From contig JBBCIN010000001.1 of NCBI GenBank assembly GCA_037200885.1, positions 2,976,001-3,040,000 of the forward strand: a stretch of 64,000 nucleotides of DNA, written 5' to 3'. This document shows positions 34,002-43,014 of the stretch, piece by piece. The notes under the pieces are model-generated. The model saw only the letters and a list, made by a program, of their open reading frames with translations. It did no database searches and was not told where the DNA came from. This DNA comes from PMG-095 sp037200885 (GTDB lineage: Bacteria > Myxococcota_A > Polyangia > Polyangiales > Polyangiaceae). Both the position numbers and the translations under genes were made by a program. How positions within the stretch are numbered: position 1 is the stretch's first letter; every line of letters starts with the position of its first letter.

Positions 34002-35108
34002 ATGAAGACACCGACGATGAGGTCCGCCCTAGCTCTGTCCGCCGTTGCCTTGGCGAGTGCGTTTGCGTTCGGCTGCGACAAGAAAGAAAAGCAGCGCGAC
34101 TCCGAGGACAACGCGGCCAGTGATGCCGGCTCGAGCAAAGAGAACAAGGTCGCCGCGGACGAACCTGATCTCGCGAAGGCCATGGGTTCGGTGGCTGCGG
34201 CACGAGCCAACGGAGCGACTGCGGGCAGCGCGGGCGGCCCGCCGCCGACCGGCATCTTCGGCCCGGGCGAGGCGGACAAGGCGGCGGCCAAGGGCGCGGC
34301 TGCCGCTCTGACGCTGGGCAGTGATGGCAGCGAGCCGCGCGTGCTGCTCGGTCCGCCGCCCAAGCCCGGCACCAAGCGTGCGGGCACTTTCGATATTGCG
34401 ACCCAGAGCGATCCACAACAAGGCGCGATTCCGATTCAATTCGCCGTCACGCTCGAAGCCCTCAAGCCGAAAGCGGAAGCCGACTCCGGCGCGGTGGCGC
34501 TCACCCAAATCGTCGTGAAGGTCACGAGCGCCAAGATCAACGCGCCCGGCGTGCCCGCCGATCTCGCCAACGCGGTCAGCAAGCTGAAGGGCTCGCGCGT
34601 GGAGTACCAGTTGGGCACGGATGGTACCGCCCTGAATCTGCATACGGAGATCCCGAAGGGCGTCGATCCTGGATTCAGGGACCCCGTCCAAGCGCTGAGT
34701 GATTTGCTGGTCTCAGTGTCCTTGCCGTTCCCGAGCAAGCCGGTCGGCCTCGGTGGCTACTGGATGGTGACCAGCCGGGATCAAGCCATGGGGCTCGACG
34801 TTGTGACCTATCGCTTGGTCAAGGTAGAGAAAATCGACGGCACGCTGCTGAGCTTGAGCGTGAACACCAAGCGCTACGCGGCGTCGCCCGCGTTCGACAT
34901 CGAGGGCTTGCCGCCCGATGCGCCGAAGGAGATGGCTGAATTCCGCTCCGCGGGCGAGGGCAAGGTCGTCGTAGCCGCCGGCGAAGCGGTGCCCAAGGAA
35001 GGCGAGCTGCAGTCGATGATCGGGGCGGCCTTGGGCCCCATCGACGCCAAGCAACGCCCCATGGTGCAAGTACAAACCCGCGCCAGCTTCCACCTCGCCG
35101 CGCCCTGA
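34002..35108 (+). CDS. Putative lipoprotein of unknown function
   Basis: ATG 34002 starts a signal peptide ending in AFAFGC (lipobox). A charged Asp/Lys/Glu stretch and an Ala/Gly-rich linker follow. From about residue 115 there is a beta-rich domain: RAGTFDIATQSDPQQGAIPI, then VTSAKINAPGVP and LALSSLPFPSKPVGLGGYW-like strands. The region resembles periplasmic lipid- or sugar-binding folds only loosely, and no family was recognised. It lies 48 bp after the PBP1A gene on the same strand and before a strong terminator, so it may be the last gene of the kinase-PBP1A operon. Confidence 0.7.
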   Translation: MKTPTMRSALALSAVALASAFAFGCDKKEKQRDSEDNAASDAGSSKENKVAADEPDLAKAMGSVAAARANGATAGSAGGPPPTGIFGPGEADKAAAKGAAAALTLGSDGSEPRVLLGPPPKPGTKRAGTFDIATQSDPQQGAIPIQFAVTLEALKPKAEADSGAVALTQIVVKVTSAKINAPGVPADLANAVSKLKGSRVEYQLGTDGTALNLHTEIPKGVDPGFRDPVQALSDLLVSVSLPFPSKPVGLGGYWMVTSRDQAMGLDVVTYRLVKVEKIDGTLLSLSVNTKRYAASPAFDIEGLPPDAPKEMAEFRSAGEGKVVVAAGEAVPKEGELQSMIGAALGPIDAKQRPMVQVQTRASFHLAAP

Positions 35109-35116
35109 CAACGTTA

Positions 35117-35146
35117 GGGAGCGCTGGGGACCGCTCCCAGATTTTT
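35117..35146 (+). terminator. Rho-independent terminator after the lipoprotein gene
   Basis: GGGAGCG (35117-35123) pairs with CGCTCCC (35132-35138) around an 8-base loop, followed by AGATTTTT (T5 at 35142-35146). It lies 8 bp past the stop of the lipoprotein gene. Confidence 0.8.
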
Positions 35147-35350
35147 GACCCCCGAGCCGTTGAGATCGCAGAGATCTGCGGCTGCAAGGTAACTCACTCG
35201 CGTCGACCGAATCAGTGAACTACAGCGAGCCGTGTTCCAGCGGGCAACCACTTCCGCTCACGATGAATGTCTGGCACCTTGCTGCGGGACGAGAGAGCAA
35301 GCGAGCCCTAGTTCCGCGACTCCCCCAGGATTGCCTGCGAAGATTGTGAT

Positions 35351-35372
35351 CGCCCCCTCTCTTTCGGGGGCG
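35351..35372 (-). terminator. GC-rich hairpin after the ferredoxin gene
   Basis: CGCCCCC (35351-35357) and GGGGGCG (35366-35372) form a 7-bp stem with the loop TCTCTTTC. It is 6 bp past the ferredoxin stop on the minus strand. No T-run follows, so termination is likely but not certain. Confidence 0.6.
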
Positions 35373-35377
35373 GGTGA

Positions 35378-35683
35378 TCAGAAGCCGAGCTTTTCTTTGC
35401 GCTCTTGGGCGCCGGGGAGGGGATCGCCCTGGACGTTGATCACGGGCAGGGACGCGCCGCGTTCGGCGTTGATCGCGGTCCAATGCTTCTGGTTGTCCGG
35501 AACCTGCGTCTCGTCGTAGATGGCTTCGACGGGGCACTCCGGAACGCACGCACCGCAGTCGATGCATTCGGCGGGATCGATGTAGAGCATGTCGTCGTCG
35601 CCGTGAAAGCAATCGACCGGGCACACCGCCACACAATCCGTAAAGCGGCAGCCCTTGCAGTTGTCCGTGACTACGAAGGTCAT
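35378..35683 (-). CDS. fdxA: Ferredoxin FdxA, 7Fe type
   Basis: The 101-residue protein begins MTFVVTDNCKGCRFTDCVAV, giving Cys residues of the 3Fe-4S/4Fe-4S type, and continues with IDPAECIDCGACVPECPVEA. The second CxxCxxCxxxCP is intact. The first cluster has C-x2-C-x4-C and CPVDCF, typical of the FdxA seven-iron ferredoxin family. The long C-terminal tail (WTAINAERGASLPVINVQGD) is characteristic of FdxA. It carries electrons between soluble redox enzymes. ATG 35683 is the start. Confidence 0.95.
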   Translation of the reverse strand: MTFVVTDNCKGCRFTDCVAVCPVDCFHGDDDMLYIDPAECIDCGACVPECPVEAIYDETQVPDNQKHWTAINAERGASLPVINVQGDPLPGAQERKEKLGF

Positions 35684-35721
35684 TGTGGGGCTTAGATAGC
35701 CCTACAGGTCGATGGAATCAA

Positions 35722-36330
35722 CTAGCGCTCGAACGGAGCCGTATCACCCGCGCCGCGGCGCACGACTGTGGGCGGATTCATGGTCAGGTCGATCACCGTG
35801 GTCGGTTCCGTGCCGCCGGGACCGGCGTCCAGCACCAGCGCCAAGCCGGGAAAAAGGTCGTCGATTTCTCCCGGATCGGGGTTGCCCGGCTCGCCATGGC
35901 GGGAAGCCGTGCTGGAGATGATCGGCCGCCCCAGCTCTTTACAGATGGCTAGCGCAACGGCGTGCTTGGGAATGCGCACGCCAACGGTTTTCCTGTTCGA
36001 CTGCACGACGCGCGGGACCTCCCGAGTTGCTTCCAAGATGAAGCAATAGGGGCCGGGCAAGAACTTCTTCAGCGTGCGATACACGTCGTTGTGCATCACC
36101 GCGTACTTCGAGACGTCCGCCAAGTCTTGACAGACGAAGGCCAACATCTGCGAACGCTCGAGGCCTTTGATTTGGTACAGCCGATCGACGGCCTTCTTGT
36201 TGAACAAGTCGCAACCCAGCCCGTAGACGGTGTCGGTTGGGTAGGCAATCACTTCGCCGGCTTCGAGCGCGTCGACCGCGCGGCGGATCTTGCGGGGTTC
36301 CGGGTGAACCGGATTGATCTCGATCAACAT
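35722..36330 (-). CDS. tsaC: L-threonylcarbamoyladenylate synthase (YrdC/Sua5 domain)
   Basis: The 202-residue single-domain protein starts MLIEINPVHPEPRKIRRAVD, then AYPTDTVYGLGCDLFNKKA, IKGLERSQMLAFVC and FLPGPYCFILEAT, the YrdC-domain blocks. VGVRIPKHAVALAI and PIISSTASRHGEP complete the nucleotide site. It makes threonylcarbamoyl-AMP for the t6A base of tRNA. It is the short TsaC/YciO-type without the Sua5 C-terminal domain. The ATG at 36330 touches the stop of the glycosidase gene (TAA|ATG, zero gap), so both are probably one transcript. Confidence 0.92.
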   Translation of the reverse strand: MLIEINPVHPEPRKIRRAVDALEAGEVIAYPTDTVYGLGCDLFNKKAVDRLYQIKGLERSQMLAFVCQDLADVSKYAVMHNDVYRTLKKFLPGPYCFILEATREVPRVVQSNRKTVGVRIPKHAVALAICKELGRPIISSTASRHGEPGNPDPGEIDDLFPGLALVLDAGPGGTEPTTVIDLTMNPPTVVRRGAGDTAPFER

Positions 36331-38385
36331 TTACGCGGAGAAAAGCAAAGGAAAGAGCTCGAAAAGGCGGACCGTGTACGGCGGCAACGGCAGCTCGAAC
36401 CCACCCTGCTTAGCACGAAACTCGCTGCCGTCGAGCGCGTCGACCGCGCGCGCGATGCCCGGAAGTGACAGTTCTGCGCGCACCGCGCGAGCCGTCGGGT
36501 TGATCACGAAAGCCACGCGCGCTTGTCCGGTATCGTCGTGGTGCACCGTGACCGAGATCTCTTCCGGTGAGCAGGCAACGCTCGGCAGCTCGAGCGCTGT
36601 TTTCGCTGCCCGCACCGCGTCGCGGAGCGACCTCCCGTCGCGGCCCAGTTGCGTGGGCACGGGGCTACCGCCGCGGTCGGGGATGCAGAACGGCTCGCGC
36701 AGCGGTTGAAAGATGGCGTCGCGCTCCGCGGGGTAGGGCCCGATGCTGATCGCCCGCCCGGCTTCCGCAGCGCGTGCCAGCGTGTCCCGGATCTCCTGCT
36801 CGAGCCCGCCCGCACAGGCAATCAGGGTCCACTTGCCCTGCTGCAAGGCCTGCTCGGTCAGATCCCCCGCGACCACCGCGTACGGGATGCGCTCCGCACT
36901 GAGCGCGACTTCCAAGCGTTCTACGAACTGCCAAGCTTCGATCACGACCGGACTGCCCATGCCGAAATCGTCCTCGAAGCAGGCCTCTTCGACGCCTCCG
37001 CCGGAAACGTGAAACGCGGCCAGCGTTACTGGACCGAAGGCGTGTAGCACGCGCGCCAAGCGTCGCAGGTTGCGCGGCACCACGATGTGCACCGCGGCCG
37101 GTATCTGCAAGCTGAAAAAATCCAGACGCTCGAGCGCGCCGACCAGCCGCTCCCAGAAATCAGCGAAAGGCCGACGCCGACCGTGGCGATCGATGGGCGC
37201 TCCAATCCAGCGATCGCGCTCCACGGCCATGTACACGTTGAAGCCACGCAGACCGTAGGCCAGCGCCGTCATCGCGGTGAAGGCGCTGTCGCCCTCGCTG
37301 ATGGGCGGGAAGAACGGTGGGAAGCCGGCGCCCAATTCACAAGCGAACGGAGCGTAACCCCGCGCACGAGCGCGCACGACCAAGTCGCTCGTGCGGCGCG
37401 CAATTTCTGCCCGCGTGGTCTCGGAGGCCACGTTGTAATAATCGAGCCCGAGCAAGTCGACGACTCGATTCACGCGCTCCGGATCGAGCGGGGTCGAACC
37501 TTCGCCGAACGGCAGGTTGTGCATGGTTGGAATACCACTCAGCCCCGCGCGTTGCAGCGTTTCCTTCATGCGCAAAAAGGCGCGGGCGATGATTTCTTCC
37601 TGTGCCTCCGCCGCGTCCAAGTGGCGCGCGAGATCGAGCGGCGAAGTCGCAGAAAAGCGCGCCGGTGGCTGCAGTTGGGCCAAATCAGCCGCGGGGTCGT
37701 GCAGCACCTCTCGAATGCGCTCGATACTGCCGTACTTGTGCAAGAGGAAGGCGCGATAGGTGGCGACCGCGTCTGGATGATGATCCTGGTCGTACACGCC
37801 ATCGCGAAAGTACAGCGCGCCTTCGTTGTCCACTTGGCATAGGACGATTGGTCCCGCCGGCCAGACCAACGGCGCGAGGCGCTCCGCCACCGCTTCCAGC
37901 CAGCGATCGGCTTCGTCCAAAAAGGCGACGCTGGCGTAGCTGGGGACGGGAAACGCGAGCGGCGGCACGGGCAACACCACGGGCATCCCGCGTGGCGAAC
38001 GCGCTTGGCAGTCGCGGCTCCAGATCACCCGTTCGGGGATGCCGAAGAACGTGAGCTCGGCGTTGATGTGGGGTCCCGGTCGCACGATCGCCAGCAAGCC
38101 CAAGCTGTGCGCCAGAGTCAGGAAGCGCACGGCGTCGAGCCGCGGATCGCGAGTGCCGAAGTCGAGGCTTCCATCCGTTTGCTCGTGCACGCCCCAAGGC
38201 AGATACACATCGACGATGTCGATGCCCAGGCTTTGCAACGCGGTGAGGGCCGCCAGCCACTCGCGCGGGTCGAGCCGCCAGTAGTGCACGCTGCCGGAGA
38301 TCAGCGGGACTTCACGCGCTCCGAGACGGAGTCCTCGCGTGGAGAGGCTCACTCTCTCGGGGCTCGTTTCGGGGGGGGCAGCCAT
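36331..38385 (-). CDS. GH35-type beta-galactosidase-like glycosidase
   Basis: The 684-residue protein lacks a signal peptide. It begins with a TIM-barrel GH35 pattern: PLISGSVHYWRLDPREWLAA, GIDIVDVYLPWGVHEQ and LGLLAIVRPGPHINAE. The acid/base block is LCQVDNEGALYFRDG, where the usual QVENEYG becomes QVDNEG. A candidate nucleophile lies in FACELGAGFPPF. The C-terminal part has beta-sandwich-like segments (VHIVVPRNLRR, VRAELSLPGIARAVDALDGS). It hydrolyses terminal beta-galactosides or a related sugar in the cytoplasm. It abuts tsaC with no gap. Confidence 0.8.
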   Translation of the reverse strand: MAAPPETSPERVSLSTRGLRLGAREVPLISGSVHYWRLDPREWLAALTALQSLGIDIVDVYLPWGVHEQTDGSLDFGTRDPRLDAVRFLTLAHSLGLLAIVRPGPHINAELTFFGIPERVIWSRDCQARSPRGMPVVLPVPPLAFPVPSYASVAFLDEADRWLEAVAERLAPLVWPAGPIVLCQVDNEGALYFRDGVYDQDHHPDAVATYRAFLLHKYGSIERIREVLHDPAADLAQLQPPARFSATSPLDLARHLDAAEAQEEIIARAFLRMKETLQRAGLSGIPTMHNLPFGEGSTPLDPERVNRVVDLLGLDYYNVASETTRAEIARRTSDLVVRARARGYAPFACELGAGFPPFFPPISEGDSAFTAMTALAYGLRGFNVYMAVERDRWIGAPIDRHGRRRPFADFWERLVGALERLDFFSLQIPAAVHIVVPRNLRRLARVLHAFGPVTLAAFHVSGGGVEEACFEDDFGMGSPVVIEAWQFVERLEVALSAERIPYAVVAGDLTEQALQQGKWTLIACAGGLEQEIRDTLARAAEAGRAISIGPYPAERDAIFQPLREPFCIPDRGGSPVPTQLGRDGRSLRDAVRAAKTALELPSVACSPEEISVTVHHDDTGQARVAFVINPTARAVRAELSLPGIARAVDALDGSEFRAKQGGFELPLPPYTVRLFELFPLLFSA

Positions 38386-38594
38386 GGCAAGGCGGGGAAG
38401 CTAGCACTACTGGCCCCCGTTTGGGCTCCCGCTCAAGGCTGAGTTTTCGCGTGAGATCGAGCAGTTAGCCCTTCGGCCTGGAGGCTTCGGATCGTTTTCC
38501 GAGCCGGTGCGTAAGCAGCTCACGCCCTTCGGCGTTGTGTGGTCGACGGCGCAGGTCGCGCGCTTCTCTCTCGGATTTTCAACAAGGTGTGAAC

Positions 38595-40658
38595 ATGGCT
38601 TTCGTCCTCAAAGCTTCGCTGTTGGCAGTGTGTGCAGGTGCGCTGTTGTCCGGTTGTGCAGCCGCCATGCCGCGGCCGATCCAGACCGACGCGGCGCTCG
38701 GTCGGGTCGTGGTGTATCGCAACGGCGTTGCCTATTTCGAACGGCATGCGATCGTGCACGGCGATCGTTTTGCGCTCGAGGTACCCGCCGAGCGGCTGGA
38801 CGACTTCTTGAAATCGCTCAGCGTGATCGACACGCGTACCGGGAGCGCGGTCCCAATTTCGTTCCCGACTCTCGAACATGCCGAGGGCATCACCACGGTG
38901 ATGGTCGACCTTCCCAAAGCGGGCGACTACGATTTGCGCATCTCGTACGTGACCGAAAGTCCGGCATGGAAGCCGACTTATCGGCTCGAGCTCAAAGAGG
39001 GCGGCGCTGCCGAATTACAAAGTTGGGCGGTGGTCGACAACGTATCCGGGGAGGATTGGACGAAAGTGGCGGTTGGTGTCGGTTCGACCTCGGCGCTGTC
39101 CTTCAAGTACGATTTACAGAGCGTCCGTTACGTCGAGCGCGAGACTTTGAGCGACAGCAGCGAGCTCGGGCTCGCGCCGCCCCCGGGCGGTTCGTCGTAC
39201 GCGGTCGCCAGCAAAGAAGTGCGCGTTCTAGGCAATTTCGGCGCGGACGCGGTCGACGACCTGAAGAAGTCGGACCGCGCTCCCGCGAAGAGCTCTGCCC
39301 ACGCCGCGGGCGTCGGGCGGGGCATGCAGGCCGCGGCGGCGGCGCCCGTGCTCGACGAAGAGAAACCGACCGCGCGGGCGCCCATGCCTGCCATCACGCG
39401 TTTGGCGGCGCAGCTCAAGGGCAGCCAGAACAAAGTCAAAGTGCTCGGCTACGCGCGAGCGAGCGATAAAGATGGCGCTGCCAAAGCGCTCGAGCGTGCC
39501 AACGCGATTCGCGACCAGCTGGTCGAGAGCGGCGTGAACCCAGATCAAGTCGAGGTCATCGCGACCGGACAGCTCGCCAACGGTGACGGTGTGCGCATCG
39601 TGGCCGCCGAGGAGGGATCGAAGCCCGCGCAAGCCAAGAACGGCGAGGCGCCCTTGGGCAGTGCCTATTTCCTCGCTCCATCACCGCTCACGATCGAAAA
39701 GGGGCACTCGGCCATGGTCAGCATGCTGACCGCGCAGGCACAGGCCAAGCAAGTGTACTTTTACGATCCGATCTCGACGCGTGGTTCCAAGAAATATGCG
39801 TTTCGAGCGGTGCTGATCCAGAATCCGACGCAGCACACGCTCGATGCCGGGCCGGTCACGGTGTACCAGGGCGGGCAGTTCCTCGGTGAGGGGCTTTCCG
39901 ACGCGATTTTGCCGGACAGCCGGGCTTTCGTGCCATTCGCGCTGGATCGCAAGGTGGTTATCGATACCGATTTGGGGACGCGGGAAGAGATCGACCGCTT
40001 GCTCACCATCGAGCGCGGCATCGTGCACAGCGAGGCGCGGAGCATTCGCAGCACGAAGCTGTCCGTGGTCAATCGCGACGGCAAAGCGGCGGTGGTCTAC
40101 GTGCGGCACCCGATCACGGAAGGCTTCAAGCTGGAGGCGCCCGCCTCGGGTGTGGAAAAGCTGGGCGGCGCGTACTTGTTCGCCGTGAGCGTCCCCGCGA
40201 ACGAGAGCGTGAACCTGTCGATCGAAGAATCGACTCCGATGCAGAAGTCGCTCGACATTCGCAGCGAAGGAGGCATTGCCGAACTTGGCTTGTACCTGCA
40301 CTCCGCGTCCAAGTTGGAGCCCGAGCTGGCGAGCAAGCTTTCGCACATCGTCGAACGCCACCGCGCGATGATCGAGCTCGACGAGCGTCTGGTCACGATT
40401 CAAGCACAGAGCAACGTGTATCGAGAACGCATCGAAGAGATCAACGCGCAGCTCGTGTCACTTCGTCGCGTCGCGCAGGCCGGCGAGCTCAGCCGCCACT
40501 TGGCCAAGAAGTTGGAGGAGATCAGTCAACGCCTGCAGAAGGCCACCATCGACGCCGCCGATCTCGAGGCCAAGCGGCTCACCGAGCGCGTTGCAATGGA
40601 AGACCAACTCTCCGAGCTGACCCTAGAAAACCGCAAAGAAGTGGCCCTGCGAAACTGA
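38595..40658 (+). CDS. DUF4139 lipoprotein with OmpA-like insertion
   Basis: ATG 38595, with AAGGTG at 38584, gives 687 residues. A lipoprotein signal ends at LLSGCAAA. The DUF4139 core has VYRNGVAYFERHAIVHGD, then YVTESPAWKPTYRLEL, VDNVSGEDWTKVAVGVG and later VTVYQGGQFLGEG. Residues 264-340 insert an OmpA-like domain (VKVLGYARASDKDGAAKALE, then RANAIRDQLVESGVNPDQVE), which normally binds peptidoglycan. The C-terminus is a coiled coil (about residues 590-687). The protein may tether the outer surface to the cell wall. Function is not established for DUF4139. Confidence 0.82.
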   Translation: MAFVLKASLLAVCAGALLSGCAAAMPRPIQTDAALGRVVVYRNGVAYFERHAIVHGDRFALEVPAERLDDFLKSLSVIDTRTGSAVPISFPTLEHAEGITTVMVDLPKAGDYDLRISYVTESPAWKPTYRLELKEGGAAELQSWAVVDNVSGEDWTKVAVGVGSTSALSFKYDLQSVRYVERETLSDSSELGLAPPPGGSSYAVASKEVRVLGNFGADAVDDLKKSDRAPAKSSAHAAGVGRGMQAAAAAPVLDEEKPTARAPMPAITRLAAQLKGSQNKVKVLGYARASDKDGAAKALERANAIRDQLVESGVNPDQVEVIATGQLANGDGVRIVAAEEGSKPAQAKNGEAPLGSAYFLAPSPLTIEKGHSAMVSMLTAQAQAKQVYFYDPISTRGSKKYAFRAVLIQNPTQHTLDAGPVTVYQGGQFLGEGLSDAILPDSRAFVPFALDRKVVIDTDLGTREEIDRLLTIERGIVHSEARSIRSTKLSVVNRDGKAAVVYVRHPITEGFKLEAPASGVEKLGGAYLFAVSVPANESVNLSIEESTPMQKSLDIRSEGGIAELGLYLHSASKLEPELASKLSHIVERHRAMIELDERLVTIQAQSNVYRERIEEINAQLVSLRRVAQAGELSRHLAKKLEEISQRLQKATIDAADLEAKRLTERVAMEDQLSELTLENRKEVALRN

Positions 40659-40713
40659 ACCCCGCGCCCGAACATCGATCGCCGGGGCAAAGGGTCTGAT
40701 ACGCTCGGCCGCG

Positions 40714-41235
40714 GTGACGCGCTTTGGATCGGTCCTGTTCCTTGTCGTGCTGGGCGCGTGCAGCCATCAGCCGAGTCGACCCGGTGCGCGTGCACCGAGT
40801 GCTTCGCACGGCGCTCATGGCTCGAGTTCGAGCGCCGCGACATTGCCGACCTCGGAGCCCGCCCCGCTCACCCCGGAGGACGCCGCACTCACGACGCGGT
40901 TTCAGGCCGCGCCCGCGATCAGCACTCTGGAGGGTGAAGCCAGTTACTACAGTGACCGGCTCGCTGGGCACAAGACGGCGAGCGGTGAACGCTATCGCCC
41001 CGAGGCGCTTACCGCCGCTCACCGCAGCTTGCCGCTCGGTACCGTCCTGCGGGTGACGCGCGCTGACGGCAAGCGGACGGTATACGTGCGCATCAACGAT
41101 CGCGGCCCGTTCGGCAGTGAGCGGCGGATCTTGGATCTATCGCGTGCGGCCTTCGAACGACTCGGAAAGCTACGCGCTGGCGTGCTCGAAGTGCGCGCCG
41201 AAGTCGTCGACTACGGCAAGAAGCGGAGGCACTGA
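40714..41235 (+). CDS. rlpA: RlpA-like septal lipoprotein with double-psi beta-barrel
   Basis: GTG 40714 is the likely start, in front of a lipoprotein signal (LFLVVLGAC). After a Ser/Ala-rich linker, the RlpA domain covers residues 75-170: EGEASYYSDRLAGHKTASGE, LTAAHRSLPLGTVLRV, then INDRGPFGSERRILDLSRAA. The HxSLPLGT and NDRGP motifs, with catalytic Asp and His, are the signature of lytic transglycosylases that act on naked peptidoglycan at septa. The SPOR domain present in E. coli RlpA is missing, so it may be targeted differently. The next gene begins 2 bp on. Confidence 0.9.
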   Translation: MTRFGSVLFLVVLGACSHQPSRPGARAPSASHGAHGSSSSAATLPTSEPAPLTPEDAALTTRFQAAPAISTLEGEASYYSDRLAGHKTASGERYRPEALTAAHRSLPLGTVLRVTRADGKRTVYVRINDRGPFGSERRILDLSRAAFERLGKLRAGVLEVRAEVVDYGKKRRH

Positions 41236-41237
41236 GC

Positions 41238-42137
41238 TTGCACCGCGCGCTCTCGATCCTGAGCTCGGCAGGTTTTGCTGCGGCGCAGTCCTGTGGGCTC
41301 GCGCTGGCCCGGATCCGTGCAGAGAGTGGCTGGGATTTTAGTCGAGCGCGGGCTCGCGCCGGCTTTACTCGAGGACATCTGCTCGAGGTCGTGGTGTTTC
41401 TACCAGGTGGCAACGGCAACCTGCTGGAAACCGAAGCGGGCGAGGAGCTGGTGCGATTGCTGGTCGGTGACGAGCTGTTCGAGCGCTGGATTGGTCGCGT
41501 GCTCGTCACCCCCACCGCTCGCGGCGGCTTGCTCGCGGTGCTCAACGAAAGCGCCGAAGATCGTTCCGCGTTGCCAATCGAGCTGCTGCTCGACAGTGTT
41601 CACGCGGCGATTGCCGGGCTCAAGCTCGGCTTGGCGGAGCTAACATTCGGTCACACTCCCGGGACAGACGATTGGTTCGCGTTCGAGCTCTCGCCCGAAC
41701 CTGCCATGGACTACGCCGCGCAAGACGATTTGGTGTTCTGCAGCACCCGCGTGCCCGAACTGAAAAAGTGCTTCTTGCGCGGTGAGCCATTCTTCTCCGG
41801 GCGGTTCACCGCCTGTGGTGCTCTTTTTGCGTACCTGAAATACGACACGACGGAGACCACGCCCGGAGCGCGGATCGCCGAGCGTGCGAAATTCGAAGAA
41901 ATGATTCAGCGAGCTCTCCGTGAAGACGATGGCAGAGTGGTGGGCTTCGGCATGGGTCTGCGCTATGGCTACGTCGATTTGGCGCTGATCGATCCGGACT
42001 GTTTTCGGCAACGGCTCGCACCGGAGCTGCGCGCACTTTCAATCTCGAAGCGGAGCTGGCTCTTGTTCTGCGACTCCGAGCTCGAGTCGGAGTATTTGCC
42101 GGTGTATTCCGATTCACCGGTGCCCTGGCGCGCGTGA
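41238..42137 (+). CDS. Uncharacterised protein coupled to rlpA
   Basis: TTG 41238 follows the rlpA stop by 2 bp, so translation is probably coupled. The 299 residues contain no recognisable family. It lacks a signal peptide or membrane helix. Visible features are an N-terminal Arg-rich stretch (FSRARARAGFTRGHLLEVVV), several Glu/Leu-rich helices (LLETEAGEELVRLLVGDEL) and a C-terminal WLLFCDSELESEYLPVYSDS. It might be a cytosolic partner of RlpA, but no evidence beyond position supports that. Confidence 0.55.
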   Translation: MHRALSILSSAGFAAAQSCGLALARIRAESGWDFSRARARAGFTRGHLLEVVVFLPGGNGNLLETEAGEELVRLLVGDELFERWIGRVLVTPTARGGLLAVLNESAEDRSALPIELLLDSVHAAIAGLKLGLAELTFGHTPGTDDWFAFELSPEPAMDYAAQDDLVFCSTRVPELKKCFLRGEPFFSGRFTACGALFAYLKYDTTETTPGARIAERAKFEEMIQRALREDDGRVVGFGMGLRYGYVDLALIDPDCFRQRLAPELRALSISKRSWLLFCDSELESEYLPVYSDSPVPWRA

Positions 42138-42387
42138 CCGCCGTCCGTTTCGGCCGAGCAGCACGCGTGCCAGGGAACTTTCTTGGTCGCGCCGCCGTAG
42201 TATCAAGCAACGATCCAGCCAAGCCGCGAAAAACTTCGGCCTGGCTAGATTTTCGATTTTCGGCCGACGTGGCTCCGCTCATCGCCACATCGGCCAACAG
42301 GAATGCTCGACGTCCGCCAAATGAATAAGTAAGGGTTCTGGTGCGTCTAAGCTCAAACCCAAAAAGTAATATTCGAGGAAAACCGTG

Positions 42388-42915
42388 ATGTTCTTCAAGA
42401 TGCGCTCTGCCTACTTCGTCGCCGCCCTTTCTGCCGTTCTATCCGTCGCGGCCGTCGCCTCGGCCAAGTACAAAGCGCAAGACCCGAAGATCCAGGTCCA
42501 TGCCAAGGGCCCCGGTGGCATGAAGATCGACGGCAAGTCCCCAAAGCTGATCATCGACGAGGATGACAAGAGCGTCACCTTCAAGACCTTCCTCAACACG
42601 ATCGACACGGGCAACGGGATGCGCAACGAGCACATGCAGGAGCGCTTCGAAGCCGCCAAGTATCCGGACATCAAGCTCACCGTGGACAAGGACAAGATCG
42701 ACGACAAGAAGGGTGGCTCCTTGCCGGGCACGCTCACCTTCCACGGCGTAGCGAAGAAGGTCGATGTGAAGTACGACGTCAAGGGCAAGCACGTCCACGC
42801 GGGCTTCAATTTCGATGTCAGCAATCACAAGATCGACAAGGACCAGCTGTGCGCGTTCCACGTGTGCGCTGATTCGGCGGTCTCGGTCGAAGTCGACTTC
42901 GATCTGGCGGGCTGA
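42388..42915 (+). CDS. YceI-family protein
   Basis: ATG 42388 (GTG 42385 is equally possible), behind CGAGGAAA, gives 175 residues. The signal peptide is FVAALSAVLSVAAVASAK. The YceI-type lipocalin-like barrel has KFKTFLNTID-like strands, a Lys/Asp-rich stretch (KLTVDKDKIDDKKGGSLPGT) and LTFHGVAKKVDVKYDVKGKH. The end shows SVEVDFDLAG. Such proteins bind long hydrophobic molecules such as polyisoprenoids in the periplasm. It is notably rich in Lys and Asp. The gene is alone and 250 bp from the previous one. Confidence 0.85.
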   Translation: MFFKMRSAYFVAALSAVLSVAAVASAKYKAQDPKIQVHAKGPGGMKIDGKSPKLIIDEDDKSVTFKTFLNTIDTGNGMRNEHMQERFEAAKYPDIKLTVDKDKIDDKKGGSLPGTLTFHGVAKKVDVKYDVKGKHVHAGFNFDVSNHKIDKDQLCAFHVCADSAVSVEVDFDLAG

Positions 42916-43014
42916 GCGATCCGACGCTGCTACGCGGTGTCAGGTCGCCATGCGAGCTGACATCGCGAAGCCATCGGTCGCTATCGGAAATCTCAGGGCG
43001 ACGCGGCGTTCGGA

